From Podocnemis expansa (Eukaryota; Chordata; Testudines; Podocnemididae): a stretch of DNA of 64,000 bases. The stretch is from the NCBI GenBank assembly GCA_007922195.1, contig ML682227.1, forward strand, positions 446,881 to 510,880, given 5' to 3'. This document shows positions 19,563-30,591 of this stretch, piece after piece. Position 1 is the stretch's first letter. Each line of letters opens with the position of its first letter. The notes beneath the pieces were generated by a model, which was given only the letters and a program-made list of their open reading frames with translations, was not told where the DNA came from and did not search any database. Position numbers and translations under genes: made by a program.

Positions 19563-19682
19563 CAATCAATCATACTTTTTTGGCCAAGCAAAGCAAAGTG
19601 TAACACTGAATTTGTCTGTTTGCAATGTGATAACATTCGAAGGCTGCATCCAATGAATTACAAAATTTCTTGGAACACTCCA

Positions 19683-19803
19683 GAGGGGTAGCCATGTTAG
19701 TATGTATACAGCGAAAACAATGAAGTGGCTTGGAGCCCATGAAAGCTTATGCCTGAAAAAATCTGTTAGTCTTTAAGGTGTCACAGGACTCTCATTATTT
19801 TTA
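19683..19803 (+). repeat. Rep-T related interspersed repeat, copy 3
   Basis: It runs from 'ggggtagccatgttagtatg' through 'catgaaagcttatgcctg' to 'tctgttagtctttaaggtgt'. This subtype, with 'aaagcttatgcc', also occurs near 38274 and 63850. Confidence 0.65.
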
Positions 19804-19825
19804 TGGAACACTCTGTGCATTAGCG

Positions 19826-22761
19826 TAGGGGTTGGCAACCTGTGGCTCCCAAGCCGCATGCAGCTTTTTAACAGCCACCTTCTAGCCCCGGGACACAAGA
19901 CTGCAGGGGGCACCCCACCAGTGCCAGCACCAGAGTCAAATTAGAGAGGTTCCCAGCCAGCCCATGCTGCCAGCTTTCAGGGCACAGCACCACCCCACCC
20001 TTCCAGCACATGAGTCAGAGGTAGCAGGGCCCTGTGGAGCTGTGGGTGGGGCGGCCAGGGCGAGAGGCTCCACCACCTTCTGATCTGCTGCTGACGCCCC
20101 AAATACTACTGGCTGGCCACCCCTCCTCAGGGAATGGAAAGCGACCAGCAGGGGGTGGCTAATTTTGGTGGGAGGGCACTTGTTCATCCCATTTGGTGGA
20201 GTTTGGGGCTGCTTCACCCCTGGAACCCCAGCACAGAACAGAAGCAGCTTCACCCCCAGGGCCCAGATAAGGCCCAATCAGTGATATGGAGGGGGCGGGA
20301 ATGAAGCGGCCCAAACTCTGCTGAGTGGGCCACTCCAGGGCTCGGCTGCCAAAAGCCGCCACCCCACACTAGCTGCTTTCCACGCTGTGGGGTTGCGGGT
20401 GGTCAGCCAGGGGTAGGCTGGGAGTGCTGCTTATTAGTAGCATAGCAGAGGGAAGGTTCTGTGGCCTAACCCCAAAGTGCTGGGAGCCACCACGCAGCCG
20501 CCTCGTCACCTCTGACTCAAGAAGAGCATTGGTGGGGGTGGCACAGAGGGTGCCCTGAAAGCCAGCACTCTGGGCCAGGTCCTCCTAATCCAGCCCCAGT
20601 GAGGGGCTGGCTGGGTGCCCCCAGGCCAGCACCTGGGTGCTTGGCCCTACCCCAACTGCCTGGGTCTATGCATTTCTGGAGTGGAGCAGAAATCTAGGGG
20701 GGCAGCAGAGACTGGCTGAAAGGGGAGCTAAGCCCCAGGAGCAGAGGGGGCTGAGAGGAAAACAGATTTGGGGGGAGAAGGAAGGAGCTGAGAGGGGCAG
20801 TAGGGAACAGAGGAAGGGCTCAGTGCTGTTGGTGTAACCCTTCTCCCAGGGAGAGCTGGCAGAACAAGGGGTGGCTTCTATATCTAGGGGTTTCCAAGTA
20901 ATGTTACAGCACCAACTGGTTCAAGCCCCCACCCAGTCTTCTGGGAAATCATATACCATTCCCTGGGCCCCCCAAAGGGGTAAGGCTTCTCCACTCACAA
21001 GCATGAGTCTGAGTGTGCTATACAGAAGTTTTAATACTAGTAAAACAATATGTAAAAACCCAATAGCAGAAATCAGCACTGATCAGGAGAATCAGTGCAC
21101 AACAAGGTTCCCAAAATAATCCCACACAGCATAACAGAACATACAAATACTGTAGCAAAACCAGCACTGATCTGAAGAGTCAGTGCAAAACAGGATTCCC
21201 CAACAAACCCCAGAGTATGTAGGGACTGTCTTTCATGCCAGCTGTCTGCTGGCTCCACCCATTGGTCACTCACACTGTCTATTCCCACCAGCCACTGGTT
21301 CCACCCACTAGTCACTCACACTCTGCTCTCACCATCTGCTAGCTCCACCTGCTGTCCACCAGCTCTGCCCATTGGTCACTCATGTCATCCAGCCCACTGC
21401 TGGCCATTCTCACCATTCACTAGCTCCACCCACTGGTCACTCCATCTGCTGCTCCTTTTAAGTGATTCAGCTCAGAGAGAGTGTTTGGCATTCTCAGTGA
21501 TTTCAGGTCTTAAAGCTCAAGTAGCTGCAAACAGCTTATTCCATTAAAATAACAACCCCCCCAAGGCAAAACTATCATTTGACAATGGAGCCAGGGGGTG
21601 AGGCAATGCCCTAGGACATAGCTTCAGAAGTAGCTATACAACCCCCACCCCCATATTCCCTTCTTCAGGCTGAAACAGGCAGTGCCCTCTCTTGCAAGTT
21701 TCTTTTTTGCTAAGGGTAGCTTTTACCCTTTAACTAATCTAACAGATTTTGAACCATCAAGAAAGTAACATATCACAAAAGATAGTAGTTTATGTTTCTT
21801 TTCAGTAGAATTACAGATATTGACAGATATGTGATCAAATAAACTCAAATACCATTAGCCATATTGCCCTGCACCCACGGTCTGCTTATGCTAATACATT
21901 CTTTATGCTCGTGCGAACACAACACCCATGCAGATTAGTTGCCCCTCCCTGAAGCTGGTAGGCACAACTTCTAAGCCTGCCTTATCCTGGGATGGAAATC
22001 ATGGAAGAAAAGCAGGGCGATGGGAAGGAGTCAGGCATGAATGGGGAGCAGGGGGTTGTGGAGCACAGGACTGTAGCAGATCTGTCCTGCTCCATGCTGA
22101 CCTGTATGGGGAGGGGCTGCACATGGCAGGGGCAGGCAAATATGTCTTGGCCCGAGGCGCCAAATAGCCTCTGTCTGCCATTGGTGGGGAGGTACCATCT
22201 AGGGGCTGGGCAGGGGTTGCCAAGAAGCTCAGCTGCAGGGGAGAGTCATTACTGGGGGCCTGGAAGGGCCAGCCCGGCTGAAGGGCTGAGGTACACCAGG
22301 AGCTGGGAGAGCTAGCTATGTGGGACTGTGGGTGGGGAGCAGGAGCAGCTATGGGGTTCATGGTGGGTGCTGCTAGACCAGCTGCATGGGGGCACAGCGG
22401 GGACGACCAGCAGCTGGAAGGACCAACTAGGCATGAGGGGATGCCTTGAGCCAGGAGGGCTGGCCAGGCCCAGAGAAGGGTCAGAGCTACTTCTAGACCA
22501 GACAAGGGAGGGGGGAAGGGGGTGAGGGGCTGCATCTGGGCAGGGAGCAGAGGTGGTTCACCCATGCGGTGCAAGTGGGGGCATTGTGGTGTAAGAGGGG
22601 CAGGGGACAGTTGGGCTGGATGGAGGAAAGAGCAGCAGCCAGGCTTCAGGAGAGGCAGAGCAGCACAGCTGTTTTGGGTGACAGCTACACCTGTTGCGGT
22701 TCTCAAAATACTTGTTTAGTGGTGGAGGAGCTCTTCTTGTCTGTTGGGTTGCCGACCTCTG
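19826..22761. mobile_element. hAT-like element with 8-bp target duplication, 2.9 kb
   Basis: The left end 'taggggttggcaacc' and the right end 'ggttgccgacctctg' are the familiar hAT terminal repeats. The flanks 'cattagcg' (19818-19825) and 'cattagtg' (22762-22769) are an 8-bp duplication with one difference. The interior is GC-rich and shows no transposase: long frames on both strands (for example 21999-22706, minus, 235 codons, rich in Pro, Ala and Ser) look like composition artefacts. The LTR-like repeat at 20833-21984 lies inside and is probably a later insertion. Confidence 0.75.
20833..21984 (+). repeat. LTR-like dispersed repeat, copy 2
   Basis: It is the second copy of the repeat at 15998-17048, from 'tgtaacccttctcccagg' to 'aagcctgcctta'. 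It has local expansions of a 'ccacccattggtcactca' motif around 21240-21430, giving a small tandem array. The terminal CA is lost and no duplication was found. Confidence 0.55.
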
Positions 22762-22769
22762 CATTAGTG

Positions 22770-24077
22770 GGAAGAACTCTGTTGACTTTTGTGTTAGTCA
22801 GAAAACAGGATCTCCAGCAAAGTGAGATTTCCATACACTGCTGACCTCCTCACATTTGGTGGTGTTAGCAAAGTGGCATTGTGACTTCAGAGGTAATTCA
22901 GCCACTCATAGCTCATTCCCTTCATTTCATTTGCATTCTTCAATACCATTGGTTGAAATGAGTCAGCCAATGGTATTGAGATGTTTTGGCAGTGTAGGGG
23001 CAGGGAATGGGGCCTGGATATCAGGGCTATTTCACATCTTGTGGCTGAGATTTGCACCACGCACACTATGCCTGGCTGAGGCAGGGTCATTTACCTTTTC
23101 TCAGTCACAATGGATTTAGTTAATTTAAACAGTTTCTGTGGTACTGGAGAAAGTTAGATCCTCTGTCTGGTTCACTAACTGGGGAGAAGTGGCTGAGGCA
23201 GGCAGTGCCATTAAGGTTAGGATCACAGGTATCATTTCAGAAAACTTGGAGGGGGGAATTGTGTCAATGTATATGTAAGACTGCATTGTGTCTTGCAAAG
23301 TTGATGGGAAAGGTGACAAAAAGTGTATGACATAATAGAATATATAACACTAGATAAAGTCAGGGGGGACTCCCACTGGCCCCATACCAAATGGCACCCC
23401 TGCTTAGGGCTACAGGAGGGAGGGAATGACAACTGACTGAGTTACTGTTCGTACTTATGCTCCTTTGTAGTACCACATAGGCCCTGTCAAGGGAAAGTGG
23501 TCAACATGAGACTGTTAAATAAACAGAGAAGAGAGGAACATCTCAGATGGTGTAACAATAAAAAGCAGAATTAAAATCCTGTGCAATTCCTACAGGGTCA
23601 GTGATATAGACTGTGTTCCAACTTCACCCACCACCTGCCAGCCCAGCCTGCATCAGCAATGAAGTATGTGAACCTGCAGTCCTACAAAGACAGGGACCTT
23701 AACTGGATCAGAGTAACAAGAAGAAGACAAAGAACAAAATAATCAAATTAGCCCAGTGAGAAGACTCTTACTTACAAAATACACCCAGTCCCACTTCATT
23801 TCTAGATTCAGTCTCCATTCAACTCCAGTTGCCACTGCCTTCTGATGTCTCAACCCTTTGGGAACCCTATCTCCAGAAAATACTGATTTTAAAGGTAGAA
23901 ACAACATGCACAGGCAGTTACTATGGCTCTTAAAGCTCTGTGTGCCAAAATTTATAATTCAGAAGATTCTTCTTCTCATTCCCCAAGTTTGCGTCTCAAA
24001 CATCAAACCTGTGAGTTGAACATGAATGTACGTAGTTCCCATGACTTACATCACCCCGAGCAGCTGCCATGGCAATT
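22770..24077. other. Gene-free stretch
   Basis: No recognised gene. The words 'caataccattggttgaaatg' and 'agtcagccaatggtattgag' near 22940-22980 form an inverted repeat able to make a hairpin. The other frames are short and unsupported. Confidence 0.45.
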
Positions 24078-24178
24078 TAAGCGAAGAGTCCTCTGGCACT
24101 TAAAAATTAACAAATTTATTTATCTCGTGAGCTTTCATGGGAGAAAATCCCACTTCATCTGGTGGTTTGAAGATACGG
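24078..24178 (-). repeat. Rep-T interspersed repeat, copy 4
   Basis: It shows 'gaagagtcctctggcactt', 'attaacaaatttattt' and 'gagctttcatgggagaaaa', the reverse orientation of copy 1. Confidence 0.6.
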
Positions 24179-24185
24179 GAATGTA

Positions 24186-24562
24186 GGCTATGTTCACACA
24201 CAGAGGGCTTGTTTCGAAACAAGCTGTTTTGAAACAAGCTGTTTTGAAATAAAAGGTTATTTTGAAACACTTTATTTCTAAAGACAAAAAAGGTGTCTTG
24301 GAAATAAGGGAGCGAAATAGCTTGTCCATAGTGTGGACATGCTATTTCGCTTGGGGATGGGACTGCAGGCACCCTCAGGGCAAAGCGCAGCTGTACCCCA
24401 CCCCGCAGGTGTCTGCAGAGAGGTGACTGCAGGCACTGGCAGAGCCCCGCAGCCCGGCACTACACCTCAGCCCAGGCTGCCCCCAAAGTCCGCCGGGGGT
24501 CGGGGGCGCCCGGCTCAGCCCACCTCGGCAGGGGCCAGGGTGAGTGCCGCCCCGGTATTCCC
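24186..24562. mobile_element. Left part of a palindromic MITE entering the assembly gap
   Basis: It begins 'ggctatgttcacacacag' after 'gta', like the units at 26548 and 35484, and holds repeated 'gtttcgaaac' and 'gttttgaaac' words. It then passes into GC-rich sequence and the run of N. The right end is not visible. Confidence 0.5.
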
Positions 24563-24962
24563 NNNNNNNNNNNNNNNNNNNNNNNNNNNNNNNNNNNNNN
24601 NNNNNNNNNNNNNNNNNNNNNNNNNNNNNNNNNNNNNNNNNNNNNNNNNNNNNNNNNNNNNNNNNNNNNNNNNNNNNNNNNNNNNNNNNNNNNNNNNNNN
24701 NNNNNNNNNNNNNNNNNNNNNNNNNNNNNNNNNNNNNNNNNNNNNNNNNNNNNNNNNNNNNNNNNNNNNNNNNNNNNNNNNNNNNNNNNNNNNNNNNNNN
24801 NNNNNNNNNNNNNNNNNNNNNNNNNNNNNNNNNNNNNNNNNNNNNNNNNNNNNNNNNNNNNNNNNNNNNNNNNNNNNNNNNNNNNNNNNNNNNNNNNNNN
24901 NNNNNNNNNNNNNNNNNNNNNNNNNNNNNNNNNNNNNNNNNNNNNNNNNNNNNNNNNNNNNN
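24563..24962. other. Assembly gap, 400 N
   Basis: Exactly 400 undetermined bases. Reading frames drawn through it are meaningless. The flanks are GC-rich, which may explain the gap. Confidence 0.98.
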
Positions 24963-25019
24963 GCCCCAGGCCCTATTGTAAGGGGTGCATTCTAATTGGA
25001 ACATGCCCCAGGTGCCATA

Positions 25020-25625
25020 AATAATAGTTACAGCTCTGGGTACTGGGGTTTTAAGAATGCTTGATAGAGATCCTGAAGGTGTCTGCCTCCTGTCTCAGGG
25101 ATCAGCGCAAATGTGGCTATATCTCAGGGCTTGGCTGTAGACAATGGATCATGTGGTATATAGACAATGGTTCATTTGGTGTGTTTTGGATGAAAGCTCA
25201 AGAGATGTAGGTAATTAAACTAATCAGTAGGTTTACAGTACAGGGTGGCGTTTATGTTTCCATCCCTAATTTGTACTATAGTGTCCAGAAAGTGGATCTT
25301 CTGTGTGGAGTGTTGCAAGCTAAGTTTGAATGTGGAACGGAAATTGTTGAAATCTCTGTGGAGATCTTCAAGGGCACCCCCCTACCATGGGTCGATGGTG
25401 AAGATGCCATCAATGTAGCATAAGTAGAGGACAGTTGTTTTGGGATGAGCCTTGAGGAAATGTTGTTCTACGTCAGCCATAAAAAATGTTGGCATATTGT
25501 GGGACCATACGGGTACCCATAACAGTTTCGCTGACTTGAAGGTATAAATTATCCTCAAATCTGAAATGGTTGTAGGTGAGCACGGAGTCACAAACTTCAG
25601 CCGCAAGGTGTGCTGTGGCATCATC
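25020..25625 (-). pseudogene. Penelope-like element reverse transcriptase fragment
   Basis: The minus strand encodes a decayed Penelope-like RT. From 25624 downward one open frame (80 codons) includes 'MPTFFMADVEQHFL', then 'YLCYIDGIF', the family's catalytic YIDD box with the second Asp changed to Gly. Lower coordinates continue in shifted frames with the conserved downstream segment ('HFLDT'-like and 'YSQALRY'-like stretches near 25290 and 25140). No GIY-YIG endonuclease part is seen. The RT core upstream of the palm motif is missing, so this is a truncated, inactive copy. Confidence 0.65.
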
Positions 25626-26489
25626 TGAAATCTGTCAATTTAGTAGCTCTTTCAATTATTCAATACTAAAAAGTACCACCATTAGAAATTAATTAACTGA
25701 ATTAGAGAAAACATGAAGAAGAGAATTCAGATTTGTCTCTCTTGGCTGCAGCACTGCTCTGCGAATTAATTACGCTGCAGCATTAATGTTAAGGAACATT
25801 CAAGTATCAGCAGATGGAGCCAAAGATCCATAAGGAGAGGCTCTGTTGAATTGGAAGGTGCCATTTCCACAGTGTCAATTGTCTGATGTTAACAAGAAGA
25901 CTGGGTGGAAGGCAAATACCTAACACTGTATTGTGTAACTTTTGTTTGAATAGAAACATTGTTTGTTAGATTATTATGGCTTTAAAACCACAATCAGTAT
26001 GCTTATTATTGTTAAATTTAATTTAGTTTTCTAGGATCAACAGCCGCAGTGCAGTATTAGCACAAATTAAAGAGACAAAGGGTCTGAATATCAGGGCTGG
26101 CTTTATAGGTGGGCAATCAGGAAAGTGTCATGGGGCAATTTCCAGGGCCAATTCTTTTCCCTCCACTACACAGTGGCTGCTGAACGTGTTCCATCCTGTG
26201 CACCGTCTGGCCTTGCTGAGTATCTTCCTATATATAGCATTTCTGATAAAATCAAAGGGCTTGTAGGATAAGGTACAAACTGTAAACTCTTAAAGGCATC
26301 ATAAATTACAAGGTAAATTGAATGATTCTTTTTTTTTTTTTTTTTAAGTATTATCACAGAAAACACTAATTAGCCAAGTCACTAGTAATCTCAGCACAAA
26401 AGGAAGGACTGAATTGGCATTAGACACTAGTCTTCGCACCTCTACAGATCTTTTTTCCATCTCAGATTCAAGACACGTTGATGGAGTAA
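25626..26489. other. Gene-free stretch
   Basis: Unassigned AT-rich sequence. A poly-T run lies near 26327-26345 and a short 'cagggctggct' hAT-like word near 26094. No gene is recognised. Confidence 0.45.
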
Positions 26490-26985
26490 TGTAAGAACAT
26501 CTTATACTGCCACAGGATTCCTTGTTTGCTTTGCTGAACAAGACTAAGGCTGTGTTCACACAGCCTCCTTATTTCGAAACAACGGAGGTTGTTTCGAAAT
26601 AAGGTTTTGGCTGTTCACACGACGCACGGTTGTTTCGGAACAATGGTTCCCGTTGTTCCGAAACAACTGCGTTGTTTCGAAACAAGTTAAACCTAGTCTG
26701 TGGGTGAAACAACGTTGTTTCGCAATGGTTGTTTCGAAACAACGCCGTGCGAATGTGTTGTTTCGAAACGACAGTGAGTCGTTTCGAAATAACTGTTGTC
26801 CGGAATCGCTATTTCGATTCCGGCTTTTTTTTCCTTATTTCGAATTAACATTTTGTTAATTCGAAATAAGTTTTTTTGAAATAAGCGTTATTTCGATATA
26901 CGGTTGTTTTGAAACAACCGTATATTGAAATAACCCACTGTGTGGGAACACAGCCTAACATGGCTACCTCTCTGGAACTTGTCTT
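26490..26985 (+). repeat. Rep-T interspersed repeat, copy 5, split by a MITE
   Basis: The left part 'ccacaggattccttgtttgc' and 'ctgaacaagactaa' resumes after the MITE as 'taacatggctacctctctgg'. The joined order matches other copies such as 43760-43885, which proves that the MITE inserted here. Confidence 0.7.
26548..26955. mobile_element. Palindromic Harbinger-like MITE, TAA target duplication
   Basis: The ends 'ggctgtgttcacacag' and 'ctgtgtgggaacacagcc' are inverted repeats. TAA flanks the unit on both sides (26545-26547 and 26956-26958), the duplication typical of PIF/Harbinger. The interior is packed with self-complementary 'gtttcgaaac', 'atttcgaaat' and 'taattcgaatta' words, so the transcript or single strand could fold into long hairpins. 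It is non-coding. Confidence 0.75.
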
Positions 26986-27601
26986 ACACTACTGTTGACC
27001 ATGCTAGACTTGTTCTTCTGAGACTGTTCTGAGATAAATATATATAGCCTCTGTCTGCTTCTGCTTCTATATATAGACACACTATATATAGACAAAAAGC
27101 TAAAGTATTAATAAAAATAAAAGTTTTTTACTGGCAACTTTTATAGCCTTCTTCTAAAAGTCATGATTGTATGCCAGGCTGCCTTGCAAATTGGTCTTTC
27201 TGAGGCCTGCTGATAATCCTGTCCATGTACGAAGTTTTTGATTGCTCTGTTAGTTGTCTTCCACCCAAACGATAGCAAAATGTACCTACCAATATAGCTC
27301 TCCAGTTTCCACTGAATATGCCCATACCTCCTTCAACTTGTCTTCACTTGTAGCAACCTGCGTTAGGCCACTCAGAACTGCCTTTTATTTCCTGTTCTGC
27401 AATGGAGAGCAGCCTGATTTAGTTTCTTACACCTGGCTAAATATCTGTTCTGAACATTGGAACTAGTCAAATTACAGTTTTCTACTCCTCTTTTAACTTT
27501 ATTGGTACCCTTTTGGCTCAGGAAACTGGAATCATCTCTGCCTTTTGCATGACACAGCCTTAATATGATCCTGGGCATCACTAAGGAGGACATGGAATCT
27601 T
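26986..27601. other. Unassigned stretch
   Basis: AT-rich, with 'tatata' runs near 27035 and 27070. I see no gene. Confidence 0.45.
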
Positions 27602-27935
27602 GGGCTATGTCTACACTAGCCATAGCTAGTTCAGACTTCTTAGTACAAAGTAAGAAGTTTAATGTTAGTTTGAACCAAGAGTGTTACTGGGTGAGACAGG
27701 ATACACCATGCACCCCTCATGGCCCCAATCCAGCCCCAGCCACTGCCGCTTGCCAGCAGCAGCAGGGGCCAGATCTGGCTTGGGGGTCACTTGCTGGAGG
27801 CTCCAAGCCAGAGTGGATTACTGCTGCTTCCCACAGGCAGCTGAAGCTCTCTGCAAACCTCCCGTCACTTGTGGGAAGTGGCAGAAACCCACTCTGGCTT
27901 GGAGCCTCCTGCAACCCTTATTTTAACTAGTGAAC
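27602..27935. mobile_element. Truncated MITE with TCTACACT-type left end
   Basis: It begins 'gggctatgtctacactagc' like the units at 7392 and 29883, has 'agttcagact' and 'agtttgaacc' motifs, and then a GC-rich block. No matching right end was found nearby, so it is truncated or has a decayed end. Confidence 0.5.
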
Positions 27936-28841
27936 CATTAACATGACATTAATTCATCTACTGAAACTCTAAAGCTTCTTCACCTCACAGAGGTTCCTCA
28001 ATTTTTTTTAAGAAGTATGGGTCAAAATTTTGATTCAGCAACACTATTTCCAAGCCAAAGCAACTTCAATTAAGTCAGTGCAGTTATTTCAGATTCGGTT
28101 CCAAAGCCAGGCCCCATTAAGCACCAAGGAGAATTTTGACTGCAGTGCAACTTCAGCTTGATCCCTTTGATACCTGTTTAATTGAGAGAAGAATCTGGAC
28201 CAGGTTCTTTAAACACCTTTTTTATTTTCTTTTTAATGTAAAATATAATATTCATGGTCATGCATGGAAATTTAGGAAATGCAAAAAGGTAAAGCATTAT
28301 AATTGAAAAAGCTTCCCGGCCATGTTTGTCATGTGCATTTGTGATTGCTCTGTTTTGTTCTTTAAAGTTTTCTGAACACCATATTCTAGTAGTTTCTTTT
28401 CAGGGTAGCCTCTGTGTGTGTTTTTACTAGATGCTTGTTCTGTTTCATTGCTGCATGGTTGGAGGGAAAGAAAATAGGGATGGGGACAGTTAAAGAACAT
28501 CCTAAATGATCAAAAGAGAGGCTTGGTGGATTGGTTTCTGGAGAAATATATTATTTTCCTTAGGGTCTGATTCTTCTATCACACTAGTTTAAATCAGCAG
28601 TGATTCCTTTGGTGTGAGATAAAAATTAGGATCAGGCTAAATCCATCTCCAGGGTTAGCTTACTAAATCTCAACCACCACCACCTCCCTTGGTAGCTTTG
28701 TGATTTGTCACAAGTTAAGAGGGCTCAATCAATGCTTGAGCCTGACTTTTACAGCAATCCCAGTTGTTTTAGTTTGAGGTGCTCTTCCCTCTAACTCTGT
28801 GGGCAGATTGCACCTTGCCCACTTGACATTCTCTATGTATT
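27936..28841. other. Gene-free stretch
   Basis: Unassigned AT-rich DNA with short, unsupported frames only. Confidence 0.45.
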
Positions 28842-29599
28842 TGTAACTTTGAGGTGGGCTAAAGTTTAGCTCTAGTGCCTTTCCCCAGCGCCCAGCAGAA
28901 ATGAACCCCAACTCCTACAGTGAAGCACCTGGAGACCAAGATTCAGTCCTAAAGGGACTCACAGCAAAGATTGTTCAGAGTTAATGCAAACAAAAGCAAT
29001 GAACTGTATTAACCATTAACTTTATAAACCTTGTATGATGAAAGAAAACAAAATAATTACTATACAGATTTATAACATGATGTTGCTTTTTAATAACTCC
29101 ACATGAGTCTGTTATGGTCTCTGATCACCAAGTCCAAAGGATTGTATTGGAAGAAGCAGCTCCCTCTTCTTTGGCAGCAGAAATCCTCAGTATAACGCCT
29201 TGGAGACTCTCCTTCCTCTAGCTGGGAGCACTGCTGTCCACTCAGCTTACTTATTAAACATGCAGTTACATATATATATAGATACATACACACATAAAAA
29301 CCCTGAACCAAAATGCCTCAGAGTTGGGGAAAACAGCTAACTGTCTGCTCCTGACTCAGCTTCTCCCTTTGCACAGATCACATGTTCTCTTCTCCACACA
29401 ACTGCCTTAAGCTGGCAGCTTGCTTTCAGGCAGCTCACCACATCAGCAGTAGTAAAAACTGTTGTGGAGCATGCTCAAAATGCAACCACTCAATTTCCAT
29501 AAGCTTCTGGATCTGAGCAGCCAAATCTGCCCAGCAACATTACCCAGCCTCAAAAGATCCCTAAAAGAGATAGCTCCTTTTCAGGCATATGGGGTTGCA
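28842..29599 (-). repeat. Old solo LTR on the minus strand
   Basis: Read on the minus strand, this segment follows 50457-51410 from end to end. Shared landmarks, given in plus-strand sense, are 'aatgcctcagagttggggaa', 'agatttgcc/ctgcccagcaac', 'caccaagtccaaaggattg' and 'ctttggcagcagaaatcctc'. The ends correspond to TG...CA LTR termini. It is about 200 bp shorter than the other copy and clearly diverged. Flanking tatt and tagt may be a decayed 4-bp duplication. Confidence 0.65.
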
Positions 29600-30175
29600 T
29601 AGTGTCAGTTGAAGAATTTAACAAATGTGTTGTGTAGTGTTGCTTTGTGCTATTAAGCAGGGGTTACCTTCAATCCCAGAAGCAGTCTTTTAGTAGATGA
29701 TGGCAAGGATACGGTGTGTAGATACCATCTGTAAAGCCCTTTGGGATTAAAAACTAACAAGCAGTCTGGTGGCACTTTTAAAGACTGACAAATTTATTTA
29801 TCACATGAGCATTTGTAGGAGAAAAATCCAGTTTGTCAGGTGCTTGAAGATGTTCGTCTTTAAAAGTGCCCCTAGACTCCTTGGGTATGTCTACATTAGC
29901 CCGAGTTGGTTTGGACTTGCAAGTGCAAACTGAGAAGTCTGAGCTTAGTCCGAATTAACCTCGGACTAGTTTGAACTAACCCCGAACTTTTTAGTTCAAA
30001 CTAACCACATGTTCTAGTTCTAACTAATGTTTTAGTTTGAACTAGAATGTGTGGTTAGTTTGAACTAATGGCTTATTATTGCCATTGCACAGAAGTCTGA
30101 ACTAAGCTTGGTACTTAGTAGTTCGGACTCATCTTTGCCTAGTTCAAACTAAAAAAAAATTATTTAGGAGTAGGC

Positions 30176-30361
30176 TGTGGTGTTTTGGACTACCTAGGGT
30201 CATTGGGGTTGCCATAGTGATAAATGGGAGAGTCATTTAGGTGTTAGGAAAACCTGTCTGTCTCCTCTCTCTCTCTCCGTTCTCTTTCAATAAAGACTGC
30301 TTATACAGCTCTGAATATGCTGTCCTCCTTATTGGATTATAATCTCCCTTAAAACTCTACA
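30176..30361 (+). repeat. Gypsy 5' LTR
   Basis: 186 bp, starting TG and ending CA, with aataaa (30289-30294) preceded by a CT repeat. It differs from the 3' LTR at six positions that I can see. Confidence 0.9.
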
Positions 30362-30363
30362 TC

Positions 30364-30382
30364 TGGCGACAGAGGATGGGAT
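30364..30382 (+). other. Gypsy primer binding site, tRNA-Ser-like
   Basis: 'tggcgacagaggatgggat' matches the complement of the 3' end of the serine tRNA with GCU anticodon, except for one extra base after 'tggcgac'. It begins two bases after the LTR. Confidence 0.6.
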
Positions 30383-30591
30383 ATGTGATGGAGTGGCTAT
30401 CCTCAACAATCCTGGCAACTCTGGAAAACCAGAATACAATGTAAGAAGCAAAACTTTATTTTACTGCTTGCATGGGGGTTGGGTTGTAGCTGTGAAAGCT
30501 GATCTGTTTGCCTATCTGTTTGCTGGCTATTCTGGAAGCTGATCTGCCTGCTGTTAAGAGAAAAGACAAACAATAACCACAAGAGGACATC

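Noticed and set aside
15998..21984. Reading the two 1.1 kb repeats as the LTRs of one provirus
   Set aside because: The intervening sequence holds an NHLH pseudogene and the start of a hAT unit. No gag, pol or env was seen, and the second copy lies inside the hAT unit.
21999..22706. 235-codon minus-strand ORF rich in Pro, Ala and Ser
   Set aside because: It lies in the GC-rich interior of a hAT-like unit and has competing frames on the plus strand. No transposase motif was seen.
24333..25004. ORFs through the run of N
   Set aside because: They exist only because N does not encode stops.
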